NCBI GenBank assembly: GCA_016708925.1
Contig: JADJET010000001.1
Span: 339,501-403,500, forward strand
Source of the DNA: Gammaproteobacteria bacterium
Lineage (GTDB): Bacteria; Pseudomonadota; Gammaproteobacteria; Pseudomonadales; Porticoccaceae
Reading direction: 5' to 3'
DNA length: 64,000 bases
Each line of letters opens with the position of its first letter. Positions within the stretch are counted from its first letter, which is position 1. Positions 50,433-59,484 of this stretch are shown in pieces. The notes beneath the pieces were generated by a model that was given only the letters and a program-made list of their open reading frames with translations, was not told the DNA's origin and made no database searches. Made by a program: the position numbers and the translations under genes.

Positions 50433-52481
50433 ATGACCGGCCCGCCCGACCGCCTCGCTCCGGCCGCCGTCATCTGGCGCGATGGCGTCTTGCGCTCGGT
50501 TCATTTCGACGACATCTACCATTCGCCCGCCGATGGCCTGGGCGAGACCCGGCATGTGTTCATTGCCGGCAACCGCCTGCCCGAGCGCTGGCGATCATTG
50601 CGCGCAGGCGAGGGATTTGTCATCGGCGAAACCGGCTTCGGCAGCGGACTCAACTTGCTGGTCGCCGGCAGCCTGTGGCTCGCCAGCGCGCCGGAAACCG
50701 CGGTGCTGCACTACGTTTCGGCCGAAAAATACCCGCTGGCGCACGGCGATTTCGAGCAAGCCCTAGCGCAATGGCCCGCCTTCGCAGGACTGGCCACGGA
50801 ACTCGCCCGCAGCTATCCGCCACCGATTCCCGGTTGCCATCGCCTGATCCTGGCCGGCGGACGGATCCAGCTCACGCTACTGTTCGGCGACGCCGTCGTC
50901 ATGCTGAACCAGCTCCGCGTCGCGGATCACCCGTCCGTCAATCACCACGCCGAACCCAGGATCGACGCCTGGTTTCTCGACGGCTTTGCGCCCGCCCGCA
51001 ACCCGGACATGTGGTGTCCCGAGTTGTTCGCCCAACTGGCCGCGCTGAGTCGCGCCGGCACCAGCTTCGCGACGTTCACGGCCGCCGGTGCCGTGCGTCG
51101 CGGCCTGCTGGAGGCGGGTTTTGCGGTCGCCAAAGCCCCTGGCCACGGCAGCAAGCGGGACATGCTGCGCGGGGAGTTTGTGGCGTTGCCGGCCCCTGTG
51201 GAAACCGCCGCGCCGCCACCCCGACGCCGCCGACCGGCCGGCGCACCCTGGCATGTCGGCGCGACAGCGTACGGCGCGGGACGCGGAACCGCCGCCATCA
51301 TCGGCGCCGGCATCGCCGGCTGTACCAGTGCCCGCGTGCTGGCGGAACGGGGCTGGCAGGTGACCCTGTACGATCGCGCCGCCATCGCCAGCGGCGCCTC
51401 GGGCAACCCCCAGGGCGTGCTCTATCCACGCCTGACGGCGGACACCTCCGCCTTCGGCGCCATCAATCTGGCGGCATTGCTGTTTGCACAAAACTACTAC
51501 CGGGAATACTGGCAAGACGGACTCGGCAGCGCTTGCGGTGTCCTGCTGCTGCCGGAAACAGCGCCGCACGCGGAACAACTGCGCCGGATTGCCGCCCGCC
51601 ATCCCGCCACAATCGCGCGCCTGGTCGAGGCGCAGGAACTCGCCGCCAGCGCGGGATTGGCGCTCGCCGCGGACTGCGGTCTGTTGCTGCCGGGTCTCGG
51701 CTGGCTGGACCCGGCGGCGGTGTGCCGGCGTCTGGCCAGGCATCCCCGCATAACCCTGGGCTGCGCGGAGATCGTCGCGCTCGCCCGGCACGACACCGGC
51801 GGCTGGCAACTGGAGGATACCCGCGGCGCAACCACCGGGCCCCATGACATCGTGGTGCTCGCCAACGCGGCGGAGCTCGCCCGCTTCGAACAGACCCGGC
51901 ACTTGCCGCTCAGGACCATCCGCGGCCAGATCAGCGTCTGCCCGGCGACACCGGCAAGCGCAAAACTTCGCACCGTGATCTGCGGCGCCGGTTACCTTGG
52001 CCCCGCGGTCAACGGCCTGCACACCTTCGGCGCCACCTATGAGCTGTCAGCCACTCATCTTGAAGTGAATAGCGACGGACACCGCGAAAACCTGGCCCGG
52101 CTCGACGCCACCGATTCCCGCCTCGCCGCAGCCCTGGGGGCGCCCGACCTCGCGCAACTCTCCGGCCGCGCCGGACTGCGCTGTGTTACCCCGGATTACC
52201 TGCCGCTCGTGGGGCCTGCGCCCATCGAACACCTGATGCTGGAGACCTTCGCGCCGCTGCGTCGCGATGCCCGCGCCAATATTCCGCACCACGGCAGCTA
52301 CTGGCCGGGATTGTTCATCCACGGCGGCCATGGCTCGCGGGGGCTCAGTCACGCGCCCCTGTGCGCCACCCTGCTGGCGGACCTGATCGAAGGCCGACCA
52401 CGACCGCTGGCGCGGGAACTGGTCATCGCGCTCAATCCCGCCCGCTTTTTGATCCGTGCCCTCAAACGGGGCCAGCGCTGA
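50433..52481 (+). CDS. mnmC: Bifunctional tRNA (mnm5s2U34) biosynthesis protein MnmC
   Basis: A 682-residue fusion enzyme. The N-terminal methyltransferase domain (about 1-250) has VHFDDIYHSPADGLGETRHVF, VIGETGFGSGLNLLVA (SAM loop) and AWFLDGFAPARNPDMW. The C-terminal FAD-dependent oxidoreductase domain begins AAIIGAGIAGCTSARVLAERG at about residue 288, with ASGNPQGVLYPRL and GLRCVTPDYLPLVGP. It removes the carboxymethyl group from cmnm5s2U34 and methylates the product. ATG 50433 fits the family start; no clear Shine-Dalgarno. The 3' end overlaps the convergent DUF502 gene by 20 nt. Confidence 0.95.
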   Translation: MTGPPDRLAPAAVIWRDGVLRSVHFDDIYHSPADGLGETRHVFIAGNRLPERWRSLRAGEGFVIGETGFGSGLNLLVAGSLWLASAPETAVLHYVSAEKYPLAHGDFEQALAQWPAFAGLATELARSYPPPIPGCHRLILAGGRIQLTLLFGDAVVMLNQLRVADHPSVNHHAEPRIDAWFLDGFAPARNPDMWCPELFAQLAALSRAGTSFATFTAAGAVRRGLLEAGFAVAKAPGHGSKRDMLRGEFVALPAPVETAAPPPRRRRPAGAPWHVGATAYGAGRGTAAIIGAGIAGCTSARVLAERGWQVTLYDRAAIASGASGNPQGVLYPRLTADTSAFGAINLAALLFAQNYYREYWQDGLGSACGVLLLPETAPHAEQLRRIAARHPATIARLVEAQELAASAGLALAADCGLLLPGLGWLDPAAVCRRLARHPRITLGCAEIVALARHDTGGWQLEDTRGATTGPHDIVVLANAAELARFEQTRHLPLRTIRGQISVCPATPASAKLRTVICGAGYLGPAVNGLHTFGATYELSATHLEVNSDGHRENLARLDATDSRLAAALGAPDLAQLSGRAGLRCVTPDYLPLVGPAPIEHLMLETFAPLRRDARANIPHHGSYWPGLFIHGGHGSRGLSHAPLCATLLADLIEGRPRPLARELVIALNPARFLIRALKRGQR

Positions 52482-53100
52482 GATCGCGCCCCACCGGCAC
52501 CCGTCGGGCAACAACTTCCGCCGATCCCGCACCGCAGGCGATCACGGTCCGCAACGCGGTTTCAAGCGAAACGCCGGGCAGGAACTCCACGCATTCCGGT
52601 GGCAAATGATAGACGAACCCCGAGGTGGGAAACGGCGCGGTCGGCACATACACGGTGTAACCACCGTCGGCATGCCGGCTGGTGACAATGGCGGTGACCT
52701 TCACCGGCGACTCCAGCCCGTGAATGCGCGCCAGCGCGGGCTCGCCACTCAGCAGCCGGGAATGTTCGCCGCTACCCAACAGCTCGCGCACCAGCCCGCT
52801 GGTGGCGCGATAACCCGGGACCACTTTCGCGAGTCCCACGTCGACCACTTCGTGCAGCCAGCGGCCGATCCGGGTGCGCACCGCGAGCCCCACGAAAAAA
52901 CAGGTCGCGAGCATCAGGGCGGCCACGGCGATCAACGCCACGACATCGTTCAGCCCGGCTGCGCGGGACAGCAGTTGCGTAAACGGCCGCAGCAGATCGG
53001 TAACAAGCACGAACAACCACTGCATCACCATCAACATCAGGGCTGCCGGCAGCACTACCGCCAATCCGCCGAGCAGGATCAATAGCACATGACGTTTCAT
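52462..53100 (-). CDS. DUF502 domain-containing membrane protein
   Basis: A 212-residue protein with two N-terminal membrane segments (LLILLGGLAVVLPAALMLMVMQW and VVALIAVAALMLATCFFVGLAV, written in parts in the protein as usual for DUF502). A conserved soluble part follows, holding VPGYRATSGLVRELLG, YTVYVPTAPFPTSGFVYHLP and ETALRTVIACG. The function is unknown. ATG 53100 was chosen because the hydrophobic stretch begins there. It converges with mnmC and lies 137 bp downstream of the FNT channel gene. Confidence 0.85.
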   Translation of the reverse strand: MKRHVLLILLGGLAVVLPAALMLMVMQWLFVLVTDLLRPFTQLLSRAAGLNDVVALIAVAALMLATCFFVGLAVRTRIGRWLHEVVDVGLAKVVPGYRATSGLVRELLGSGEHSRLLSGEPALARIHGLESPVKVTAIVTSRHADGGYTVYVPTAPFPTSGFVYHLPPECVEFLPGVSLETALRTVIACGAGSAEVVARRVPVGRDLSAGPV

Positions 53101-53237
53101 GCGGAGCTTCCACGATCGAGGGTGGCAGCAGGATACGGAGGGCGCGGCGGCGGCGCTAGCCGGTAACGATTGGGAGTGGCTCGGGAAAACCTTGCGCGCG
53201 ACGACCCCGGGGCCGGTCAAATCCGGATGAAGCGCCT

Positions 53238-54077
53238 TCAACCCGGTGGCAAACCCGCGGCGCTACGCCGATAGATCAGGTGATAGACGAGCGCAACCAG
53301 CACACTGCCACCCATCAGGTTGCCGAGAATCACCGGTACCAGATTGCGCGCCAGGCCAATCCAGCTGATGATTTCGGCACCGGGGATCGGCACCGTGAGA
53401 CTTTCGCGAAGCAGCATTCCCAGCGGAATGAAATACATGTTCGCGATACTGTGCTCGAACCCTGCCGCGACAAACGCCGAGACGGGAAAGATGATCGCGA
53501 CCGCCTTGTCGACCACGCTGCGCCCCGCCATGGCCATCCAGACCGCCATGCATACCAGCACGTTGCACAGTACGCCGCGAAAAAACGCTTCCCAGAACGG
53601 CAGGGCGCACTTGGCCATCGCAATCTGGACAGCTGTGCGCGCGACCTCCCCGTTATTCAGCGCGCCGTACCCGGACAGATAAACGATCACCACAAGCCCC
53701 GTGGCGCCGACAAAATTTCCGGCGCCGACGATTGCCCAGTCGCGCAGCACATCGCGGGTGGTGAGACAGCCTTCGGCCCAGGCCATGACCAGTAGATTGT
53801 TGCCGGTGAACAGTTCGGCGCCGGCCACCACCACCAGGACCAGTCCGAGGGAAAAGCACACACCGCCGAGCACACGGGAGTTGGCAAACCCGAGGCTGTG
53901 ATCGCTGATTACCAGCGTGAAAAAGAGCGCGCCGAGACCAATGAAGGCGCCGGCGAGCACGGCCAGCATCCACATGGTGAGCAGCGGCATGTGCGCCTTG
54001 ATGACGCAGACTTTCTGTACACGTTCGGCGATTTCGGCGGGCGCGTAGGCGTCAAACCCGAAAACTTCATGTTTCAT
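53238..54077 (-). CDS. Formate/nitrite transporter (FNT) family channel
   Basis: A 279-residue inner-membrane channel with six helices. It starts MKHEVFGFDAYAPAEIAERV at 54077. The central His is in GFEHSIANMYFIPLG, and the NFVGATGLV and GNLMGGSVLVALVYHLIY half-helix motifs match FocA/NirC. An FNT channel conducts formate, nitrite or hydrosulphide. The HSIANMY form resembles FocA, but no pyruvate-formate lyase or nitrite reductase lies nearby, so the substrate is open. The neighbour ompW has FNR-like boxes, hinting at an anaerobic or low-oxygen context. Confidence 0.9.
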   Translation of the reverse strand: MKHEVFGFDAYAPAEIAERVQKVCVIKAHMPLLTMWMLAVLAGAFIGLGALFFTLVISDHSLGFANSRVLGGVCFSLGLVLVVVAGAELFTGNNLLVMAWAEGCLTTRDVLRDWAIVGAGNFVGATGLVVIVYLSGYGALNNGEVARTAVQIAMAKCALPFWEAFFRGVLCNVLVCMAVWMAMAGRSVVDKAVAIIFPVSAFVAAGFEHSIANMYFIPLGMLLRESLTVPIPGAEIISWIGLARNLVPVILGNLMGGSVLVALVYHLIYRRSAAGLPPG

Positions 54078-54223
54078 GACCGATGCTCGATGGCGTGCGG
54101 TACTGCGTCGCGACAGGTGGTGCGAAGGGTACTGTTTAGCACGGATTCGGGCCATGCCGCGAAACCTGGCGCTGTACGGAGTGACGCCACTGGATCGGTT
54201 TACCTCTGTTGAGTGACCTGGCT

Positions 54224-54229
54224 ATTATA
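54224..54229 (-). promoter_or_regulatory. Consensus -10 box upstream of the FNT gene
   Basis: A perfect TATAAT on the minus strand at 54224-54229, just past the ompW terminator and about 150 bp before the FNT start. No good -35 is found 16-18 bp upstream, which would suit an activator-dependent promoter. Function is inferred from position. Confidence 0.3.
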
Positions 54230-54240
54230 CAAAACACGAT

Positions 54241-54265
54241 CGGGCCGGTAGCTGCTACCGGCCCG
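54241..54265 (-). terminator. Intrinsic terminator of ompW
   Basis: A perfect inverted repeat CGGGCCGGTAG / CTACCGGCCCG (11 bp with a 3-nt loop) lies 22 bp after the ompW stop. On the minus strand it is followed by ATCGTGTTTTG, which holds a short T-run. This is the clearest factor-independent terminator in the window. Confidence 0.8.
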
Positions 54266-54287
54266 ACGAGGTTGCGACTGAAACCCT

Positions 54288-54959
54288 TTAGAAGCGGTAA
54301 CCGACGCCCAGCATATAGACCCAGGGGTCAACATTGACGTCGGTCGTGATGCGATTGGCGGCAAATTTGAAGGTGGCATCGGTATCGATATCCAGATACC
54401 AGACCGCCGCGTTCACCAGCCAGTGATCGTCGATCTGGTAGTCGAGCCCCGCCTGCCCCGCCCAGCCCCAGGAATTATCCAAGTCCAGATCGCCCGGGCC
54501 GAACATTTCCTCCAACTGGCCATCGACTTGTTCATCAAAGAACAGGGTGTAGTTGACACCCAGGCCCACATAGGGTTGCCAGCGCGAGGTCGCGCCCAGG
54601 GGAAAGTATTGCAGGGTGACAGTGGGCGGCAGATGCTTGGCGGAACCGGCATCCACACCCACACCCTTGGCCTTGATATCGTGCTCGAAAGGCGTCGCCG
54701 CCAGCACACCGACACCCCACTGGGGTGTGAACATGTAGGTCAGGGTCAGCCCCAGCTGCTCACTGCTGTTGAGTCCGGCGCCAGTACCCGGAAGCCGCGT
54801 ACCATCCAACGACAGGGCGTCGCTGTCTTCGTTGGGCTGAACCGAAGCGATACCCGCGCGCAGAATCAGATCCCCGGCTTGATACGCCAGCGCCCCTCCG
54901 GCGGCTCCTGCGGCGAATGCTCCGACGGCGGCCAGCGCCAGTATCTTGCAATGCTTCAT
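54288..54959 (-). CDS. ompW: Outer membrane protein W
   Basis: A 223-residue eight-stranded outer-membrane beta-barrel. The signal peptide (KILALAAVGAFAAGAAGGALA) is followed by YQAGDLILRAGIASVQPNEDSD, the OmpW start pattern. The middle has QLGLTLTYMFTPQWGVGVLAATPFEHDI (in parts) and LPPTVTLQYFP, and the end is DPWVYMLGVGYRF with the C-terminal Phe needed for barrel assembly. OmpW/OprG proteins pass small hydrophobic molecules. A GAGGGGA Shine-Dalgarno precedes the ATG. Two FNR-like boxes lie upstream and an intrinsic terminator downstream, so it is its own transcription unit. Confidence 0.94.
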   Translation of the reverse strand: MKHCKILALAAVGAFAAGAAGGALAYQAGDLILRAGIASVQPNEDSDALSLDGTRLPGTGAGLNSSEQLGLTLTYMFTPQWGVGVLAATPFEHDIKAKGVGVDAGSAKHLPPTVTLQYFPLGATSRWQPYVGLGVNYTLFFDEQVDGQLEEMFGPGDLDLDNSWGWAGQAGLDYQIDDHWLVNAAVWYLDIDTDATFKFAANRITTDVNVDPWVYMLGVGYRF

Positions 54960-55020
54960 CTTGCTTCCCCTCTACAACTGATCGGTCGCGTAATTGCAGC
55001 AGGAGGAAGGAAGCGCGGTG

Positions 55021-55067
55021 TTGATCCAGATTAGGCGCGAATCCCTAGTCGAATTGATCCAGACTAA
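55021..55067 (-). promoter_or_regulatory. Tandem FNR/ANR-like boxes upstream of ompW
   Basis: On the plus strand TTGATCCAGATTAG (55021-55034) and TTGATCCAGACTAA (55054-55067) are near-identical direct repeats spaced 33 bp centre to centre, close to three helical turns. Each has one perfect FNR half-site (TTGAT) and a degenerate second half (ATTAG or ACTAA, against ATCAA). OmpW/OprG genes are known FNR/ANR targets in E. coli and Pseudomonas. The nearer box lies about 68 bp before the ATG. Regulator binding is inference. Confidence 0.45.
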
Positions 55068-55115
55068 GTACCGCGGGAAACCTGCCGGTAGCCGCGGCGG
55101 ATTTTCCGCAATCCG

Positions 55116-55430
55116 CTAGCCCGCGCCGGAACCGCCTTGGCAAGGCGGCGATTCGGGGACCTGCGCGCGGTCTTCCCACTCCGCCGGCGTATAGGTATGC
55201 AATGCGAGCGCATGGACCGGCCCGGCGAGTTCGGCGGCGAGCAGTTGATACACCAGGCGGTGGCGCTGCACCCGGGACAGCGCCGCGAAGCGATCGGCCA
55301 CCAGCGTCACCTTGAAGTGGGTCTCGGAGCCCGCGGGCACATTGTGCTGGTGACTTTCGTTCTCGACGCGCACCACCTGGAGGGACAGCGCCGCGCGCAA
55401 TTTGTCTTCGATCTGTTGCCGGACACTCAC
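55116..55430 (-). CDS. BolA family protein
   Basis: A 104-residue BolA protein with a GTG start at 55430 (GGAG 8 nt upstream). It has IEDKLRAALSLQVVRVENESHQHNVPAGSETHFKVTLVADRF (in parts), with the conserved His/Asn and His that bind iron-sulphur clusters with monothiol glutaredoxins, and LLAAELAGPVHALALHTYTPAEWE. The C-terminal SPPCQGGSGAG tail resembles E. coli BolA itself. Role: iron-sulphur cluster trafficking or stress-linked regulation. Divergent from argS. Confidence 0.92.
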   Translation of the reverse strand: MSVRQQIEDKLRAALSLQVVRVENESHQHNVPAGSETHFKVTLVADRFAALSRVQRHRLVYQLLAAELAGPVHALALHTYTPAEWEDRAQVPESPPCQGGSGAG

Positions 55431-55576
55431 GGCAGGTCTCCATTCAAAGGTAGAGGGCGGCCCTCGAGACTATCACACCGACGGCAGCGGCCGAGGCTGC
55501 GCCTCCGCTGCTCCGGCAGGTTGCAATCCCCTCTCCCGCCACTAGAATGCCTGCTCCCCGGCCCAATGAGCCTGCG

Positions 55577-57319
55577 ATGAGCATCCGCAACCTGCTCGAC
55601 CGGCGCCTGCGCGATGCCGCAATATCCTGCGGCATCGCCGTGTCCCCCACCGACCATCTGGCCGCCCCCAGTGCGCGCCCCGAGTTCGGCGATTTTCAGG
55701 CGAATCTCGCGCTCGCAGCCGCGCGGGAGATGAACGCCAAACCCCGCGATCTGGCCGAACGTATCGTCGCCCGGGCACAGCTCGCCGACATCGCGAGCCG
55801 GGTCGAGATCGCAGGTCCGGGCTTCATCAACATCCATCTCGCCGACGACTTCCTGGCCCGACTCCTGGACGATCTGCGCGGCGCGCACCGTCTCTGCCCG
55901 CTCGCCGCGCATCCCGTGCGCACCGTGGTGGACTACTCCTCGCCCAACCTGGCGAAGGAGATGCACGTCGGCCATCTGCGCAGCACCATCATCGGCGACG
56001 CCGTCGTGCGGGTGCTGGAATATCTGGGTCACGAGGTCATTCGCCACAATCACATGGGCGACTGGGGCACCCAGTTCGGCATGCTGATCGCGGAGTTGGA
56101 GGATCATCTGGGCACCGGCGAAGCGCCGGATCTGGCGCTCGCCGATCTCGAACAGTTCTACCAGAACGCCAAGGCCCACTTCGATCTCGACGCCGAATTC
56201 GCCACGCGGGCGCGGCACTATGTGGTGCGGCTGCAAGCGGGCGACGCCCACTGCCACGCGCTCTGGCAGCGCTTCATCGCCATCTCCATCGCCCACAGCG
56301 AGGCGATCTACCGCCAGCTCAATGTCACGCTGAGCCACGCCGACATCCGCCCGGAGAGCGCCTACAACGACGCTCTCGCGGAGGTCGCCGCACTGTTGAC
56401 CGCGCAGGGCCTCGCCGCTGAAGACCAGGGCGCGCTGGTGGCCTTCCTGCCCGAGCTGGCCGACAAGCAGGGCCGGCCGAGTCCGGTGATCGTGCGCAAA
56501 TCGGACGGCGGCTACCTCTACGCCACCACCGATCTCGCCGCGCTGCGCTATCGCAGCCAGACGCTCGGCGCCGCGCGGATTCTCTATTTCATCGATGCGC
56601 GCCAGTCGCTGCACATGAAGCAGGTGTTCACCCTGGCGCGGAAGGCGGGTCTGGTCGGCGCGGATGTCGCGCTCGAACACCATCCCTTCGGCACCATGCT
56701 GGGCCCGGACGGCACGCCGTTCAAAACGCGCAGCGGCGGCACCGTCAAGCTCGCTGAGCTGCTGGACGAAGCGGTAGCGCGGGCGGCGCAGCTGGTCGCG
56801 GCCAAGAATCCGGCGCTGGCCGAAACGACCCACGCCGAGATCGCCCACAAGGTGGGCATCGGGGCGGTCAAATACGCCGATCTGGCCAGGACCCGCACCC
56901 ACGATTATGTGTTCGACTGGGACAGCATGCTGAGCTTCGACGGCAACACCGCGCCCTATCTGCAATATGCGTACACGCGTATCCAGAGCATTTTCCGCCG
57001 CGCGGCGCACAGCGCTCCCGACGCCACTCCCGGACCCATCGAGATCACCACGGCGGCGGAGCGCCGGCTCGCACTCGCCCTGCTGGGATTCGGCGAAGTC
57101 CTGAACCAAGTCGCGGCCGAGGCCTACCCCCATGTGCTGTGCAACTATCTCTATGAACTGGCCAGCACCTTCACCAGTTTTTACGAGCAGTGTCCGATCC
57201 TGAAGCCGGAGGTCGCGCCCGAACTGCGGGCGAGTCGCCTGGCCCTGTGTCAACTGGGTGCGCGCACCCTCGCCACCGGCCTGGATCTGCTCGGTATTGA
57301 AGTCATGGCGGAAATGTAG
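55577..57319 (+). CDS. argS: Arginyl-tRNA synthetase
   Basis: A 580-residue class I aminoacyl-tRNA synthetase. The start [11 protein letters not shown] at 55577 leads the N-terminal Add-1 domain ([17 protein letters not shown]). The HIGH signature is [21 protein letters not shown]. ArgRS of this type lacks a classic KMSKS; the region reads [18 protein letters not shown]. The anticodon-binding helical domain ends EVMAEM. The [16 protein letters not shown] block is typical. The gene ends 17 nt inside the convergent macrodomain gene. Confidence 0.97.
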   Translation: MSIRNLLDRRLRDAAISCGIAVSPTDHLAAPSARPEFGDFQANLALAAAREMNAKPRDLAERIVARAQLADIASRVEIAGPGFINIHLADDFLARLLDDLRGAHRLCPLAAHPVRTVVDYSSPNLAKEMHVGHLRSTIIGDAVVRVLEYLGHEVIRHNHMGDWGTQFGMLIAELEDHLGTGEAPDLALADLEQFYQNAKAHFDLDAEFATRARHYVVRLQAGDAHCHALWQRFIAISIAHSEAIYRQLNVTLSHADIRPESAYNDALAEVAALLTAQGLAAEDQGALVAFLPELADKQGRPSPVIVRKSDGGYLYATTDLAALRYRSQTLGAARILYFIDARQSLHMKQVFTLARKAGLVGADVALEHHPFGTMLGPDGTPFKTRSGGTVKLAELLDEAVARAAQLVAAKNPALAETTHAEIAHKVGIGAVKYADLARTRTHDYVFDWDSMLSFDGNTAPYLQYAYTRIQSIFRRAAHSAPDATPGPIEITTAAERRLALALLGFGEVLNQVAAEAYPHVLCNYLYELASTFTSFYEQCPILKPEVAPELRASRLALCQLGARTLATGLDLLGIEVMAEM

Positions 57320-57827
57320 CTTGGGTCCGCGCCAGCTCAGCCCGGTAACGCGCTGCCATCGCGGCATCGAAACAGCAGAAGATCACCTGTTCCACGGTTG
57401 TTGGTCGCGCCAGCGCGGCGCGCACTTCGCGCACCGCAATGGGCACCGCGCGCTCGGACGGAAAGCCGTATACCCCGCAACTGATGGCGGGAAATGCGAG
57501 CGAGCGAAACCGCTCGGCGCTCGCCACCGCCATGGCATTGCGATAGCAGCGCGCGAGCAACTCCTCCTCGTGCGCGCCACCGCCCTGCCAGACCGGCCCG
57601 ACCGCGTGGATGATGGCCCGCGCCGGCAGCGCGAAGCCCGGCGTCAGCCGCACCTCGCCCGTGGGGCAGCCGCCCAGCGCCCGGCAGGCCGCCTGCAAGG
57701 CGTCGTGGCCGGCGGCGCGATGAATGGCGCCATCGACCCCGCCACCGCCCGCGAGCCGGCTGTTGGCGGCATTCACCACGGCATCCACCGCCAACGCCGT
57801 GATATCACCCTCGCTCACTTCGATCAT
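57303..57827 (-). CDS. Macrodomain (ADP-ribose/O-acetyl-ADP-ribose hydrolase-like) protein
   Basis: A 174-residue single macrodomain, MacroD/YmdB-like. [19 protein letters not shown] is at the start, followed by [14 protein letters not shown] (ADP-ribose loop 1), [25 protein letters not shown] and [17 protein letters not shown] (loop 2). Members remove ADP-ribose or hydrolyse O-acetyl-ADP-ribose in the cytoplasm. ATG 57827 is preferred over an upstream ATG at 57854. It converges with and slightly overlaps argS. No ADP-ribosyltransferase lies beside it. Confidence 0.92.
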   Translation of the reverse strand: MIEVSEGDITALAVDAVVNAANSRLAGGGGVDGAIHRAAGHDALQAACRALGGCPTGEVRLTPGFALPARAIIHAVGPVWQGGGAHEEELLARCYRNAMAVASAERFRSLAFPAISCGVYGFPSERAVPIAVREVRAALARPTTVEQVIFCCFDAAMAARYRAELARTQATFPP

Positions 57828-57944
57828 CGCGCTCTTCCCAAGGCAGCATCCCAAGGCAGCGGATCATCTGGGTCCACCGACAGGCGGCCAACCCGGAACC
57901 ACGACTGCCGTTCTGGATTGCGAGACCACCAACTTCACGACAGT

Positions 57945-57990
57945 TTCGACAAGATGGGGTAAAAATCTAATGCTATAGTTGAGTTATCCG
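57945..57990 (+). promoter_or_regulatory. AT-rich promoter region of the lysozyme-like orphan
   Basis: The 231-bp gap between the macrodomain start and the next gene turns AT-rich from about 57950. TCGACA (5 of 6 to -35) and TATAGT (5 of 6 to -10) are visible but are 22 bp apart, so they may not form one promoter. TTGAGT followed 17 bp later by TACCAA is another candidate. Seen directly; assignment uncertain. Confidence 0.3.
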
Positions 57991-58058
57991 GTTTAACCTG
58001 CTACCAATGTAAACAATTTTATTTTTCCAGCCATCCGAACCCCAGGGGGAATTGCCCG

Positions 58059-58535
58059 ATGTGTTCGACCTGTGACCTACGCCGCGTCATCCGCACCACT
58101 CTCAAACAGCTCGGAGACTGGTCGCCGGCGGCGGAAAACCTGCTCCTGGGAACCGCGCTCCAGGAATCCGGGCGCAACGCGCGCCTGCGCGAGGGGCGGC
58201 GGCTCGGCATCTACCGGATCGCGCCGGCCGCCCATCGCGCGGTCTGGGACAAATATCTGGTAGGCGATCCGGAGCTGGCCAGCCGGGTGCGCGGCCTCGC
58301 GGGACAGCACGGTTTCCTGTGCGACCCCCACGGCGAACTCGCGACCAACCTCAAGTACGCCACCGCCATCGCCTGGATGATCTACCGGCGGCATGGACAT
58401 GACCTCCCCGACGCCGAGGATATCGCGGGACTCGCCCGCCACTGGCATCGCCATTTCCACCGCCGGCCCAGCGGGAGCGCGGAAGATTTTGTCAGCAGCT
58501 ACCTCGGCGCCACCGCAAGGGCCCGTGCGGCCTGA
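58059..58535 (+). CDS. Hypothetical protein with lysozyme-like (transglycosylase-type) features
   Basis: A 158-residue soluble protein with AGGGGG about 9 nt before the ATG. After a short CSTCDLRRVIR start, it has SPAAENLLLGTALQESGRNARL, where the Glu-Ser resembles the catalytic ES of lytic transglycosylases. RRLGIYRIAPAAHRAVWDKYL follows, with spacing like the GLMQxxPxTA block of that fold. The C-terminal half has TNLKYATAIAWMIYRRHGHDLPD, again like the helix that closes the active site. No signal peptide is seen, which is odd for a wall enzyme and more like a phage- or toxin-associated muramidase. No phage genes lie nearby. The fold assignment is tentative. Confidence 0.5.
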   Translation: MCSTCDLRRVIRTTLKQLGDWSPAAENLLLGTALQESGRNARLREGRRLGIYRIAPAAHRAVWDKYLVGDPELASRVRGLAGQHGFLCDPHGELATNLKYATAIAWMIYRRHGHDLPDAEDIAGLARHWHRHFHRRPSGSAEDFVSSYLGATARARAA

Positions 58536-58558
58536 CCGACACGCACCGACGGGAGGGT

Positions 58559-59395
58559 TCAGCCCAGAGTCACCGCCGCAATCCGCCGCGAAGGCGCGCG
58601 GCGCAGTTGCAGACCGGTGAAGTCGAACAGCGCGGAGTCCGCCAGCTGCGACGGCGCCACATTGCAGATCGCCGAAAAGATCGTCTCCAGCCGTCCCGGA
58701 TGGGCGCGCTCCCACTGCTGCAACATCTCCTTGATGACCTGCCGCTGCAGATTGTCCTGGGAGCCGCACAGGTTGCAGGGAATGATAGGGAATTCCCGAT
58801 ACTCGGCGTAGCGGGCGAGATCGTCCTCGCGGCAGAAGGCGAGCGGCCGGATCACCATGTTGCGGCCGTCGTCGGAGAGCAGCTTGGGCGGCATCGCCTT
58901 GAGCTTGCCGCCGTAGAACATGTTCAGAAACAGCGTCTCGATGATGTCGTCGCGGTGGTGACCGAGCGCGATCTTGGTGGCGCCGATCTCTTCGGCGAAG
59001 CCGTACAGAGTTCCGCGCCGCAGCCGCGAACAGAGTCCGCAGTAGGTTTTGTTCTCCGGCACCAACTCGGTGACGATGCTGTAAGTGTCTTTTTCGAGGA
59101 TGTGAAACGGCACGCCGATGCTGGTCAAATAATCCGGCAGCACCTGTTCGGGAAATCCCGGTTGCTTCTGGTCGAGGTTGACCGCCACCAGTTCGAAATC
59201 CACCGGCGCCGTCTTTTGCAGGTTGCGCAGGATGTCGAGCATGCCGTAGCTGTCCTTGCCACCGGACAGGCACACCATCACCTTGTCACCGGCCTCGATC
59301 ATGCCGTACTGGGCGATGGCGTTGCCGACGTTGCGGCGCAGGCGTTTTTGCAGCTTGTTGTATTCGAGACGGTCGCGACCGTGGCGCTCGGACAT
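58559..59395 (-). CDS. ttcA: tRNA 2-thiocytidine(32) synthetase TtcA
   Basis: A 278-residue ATP-PP-loop enzyme that thiolates C32 of tRNA using a [4Fe-4S] cluster. The PP-loop [16 protein letters not shown] is at about residues 41-56. The cluster-binding CxxC pairs are [11 protein letters not shown] and [40 protein letters not shown] is the family block (in parts). ATG 59395 ([11 protein letters not shown]) is used instead of a TTG 9 nt upstream. Convergent with the lysozyme-like orphan, 23 bp apart. Confidence 0.95.
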   Translation of the reverse strand: MSERHGRDRLEYNKLQKRLRRNVGNAIAQYGMIEAGDKVMVCLSGGKDSYGMLDILRNLQKTAPVDFELVAVNLDQKQPGFPEQVLPDYLTSIGVPFHILEKDTYSIVTELVPENKTYCGLCSRLRRGTLYGFAEEIGATKIALGHHRDDIIETLFLNMFYGGKLKAMPPKLLSDDGRNMVIRPLAFCREDDLARYAEYREFPIIPCNLCGSQDNLQRQVIKEMLQQWERAHPGRLETIFSAICNVAPSQLADSALFDFTGLQLRRAPSRRIAAVTLG

Positions 59396-59484
59396 GGGGG
59401 TCAATCGGGATGCGGGGCCACCATTTTAGCGGCCCGCGCGAGGCTGCGGCCAGCCGCGTCGCGGGCAGTCCGTGCAAAACGGCG

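Noticed and set aside
55427..57367. 646-codon open frame antisense to argS
   Set aside because: It has no family motifs and mirrors the argS codons. GC-rich codon bias leaves the antisense frame free of stops. argS on the plus strand has all its signatures.
57980..58020. GGTTTAACC and GTAAAC elements as a BirA operator
   Set aside because: The two halves do not form the TTGTAAAC/GTTTACAA palindrome, and bioA is 2.4 kb away.
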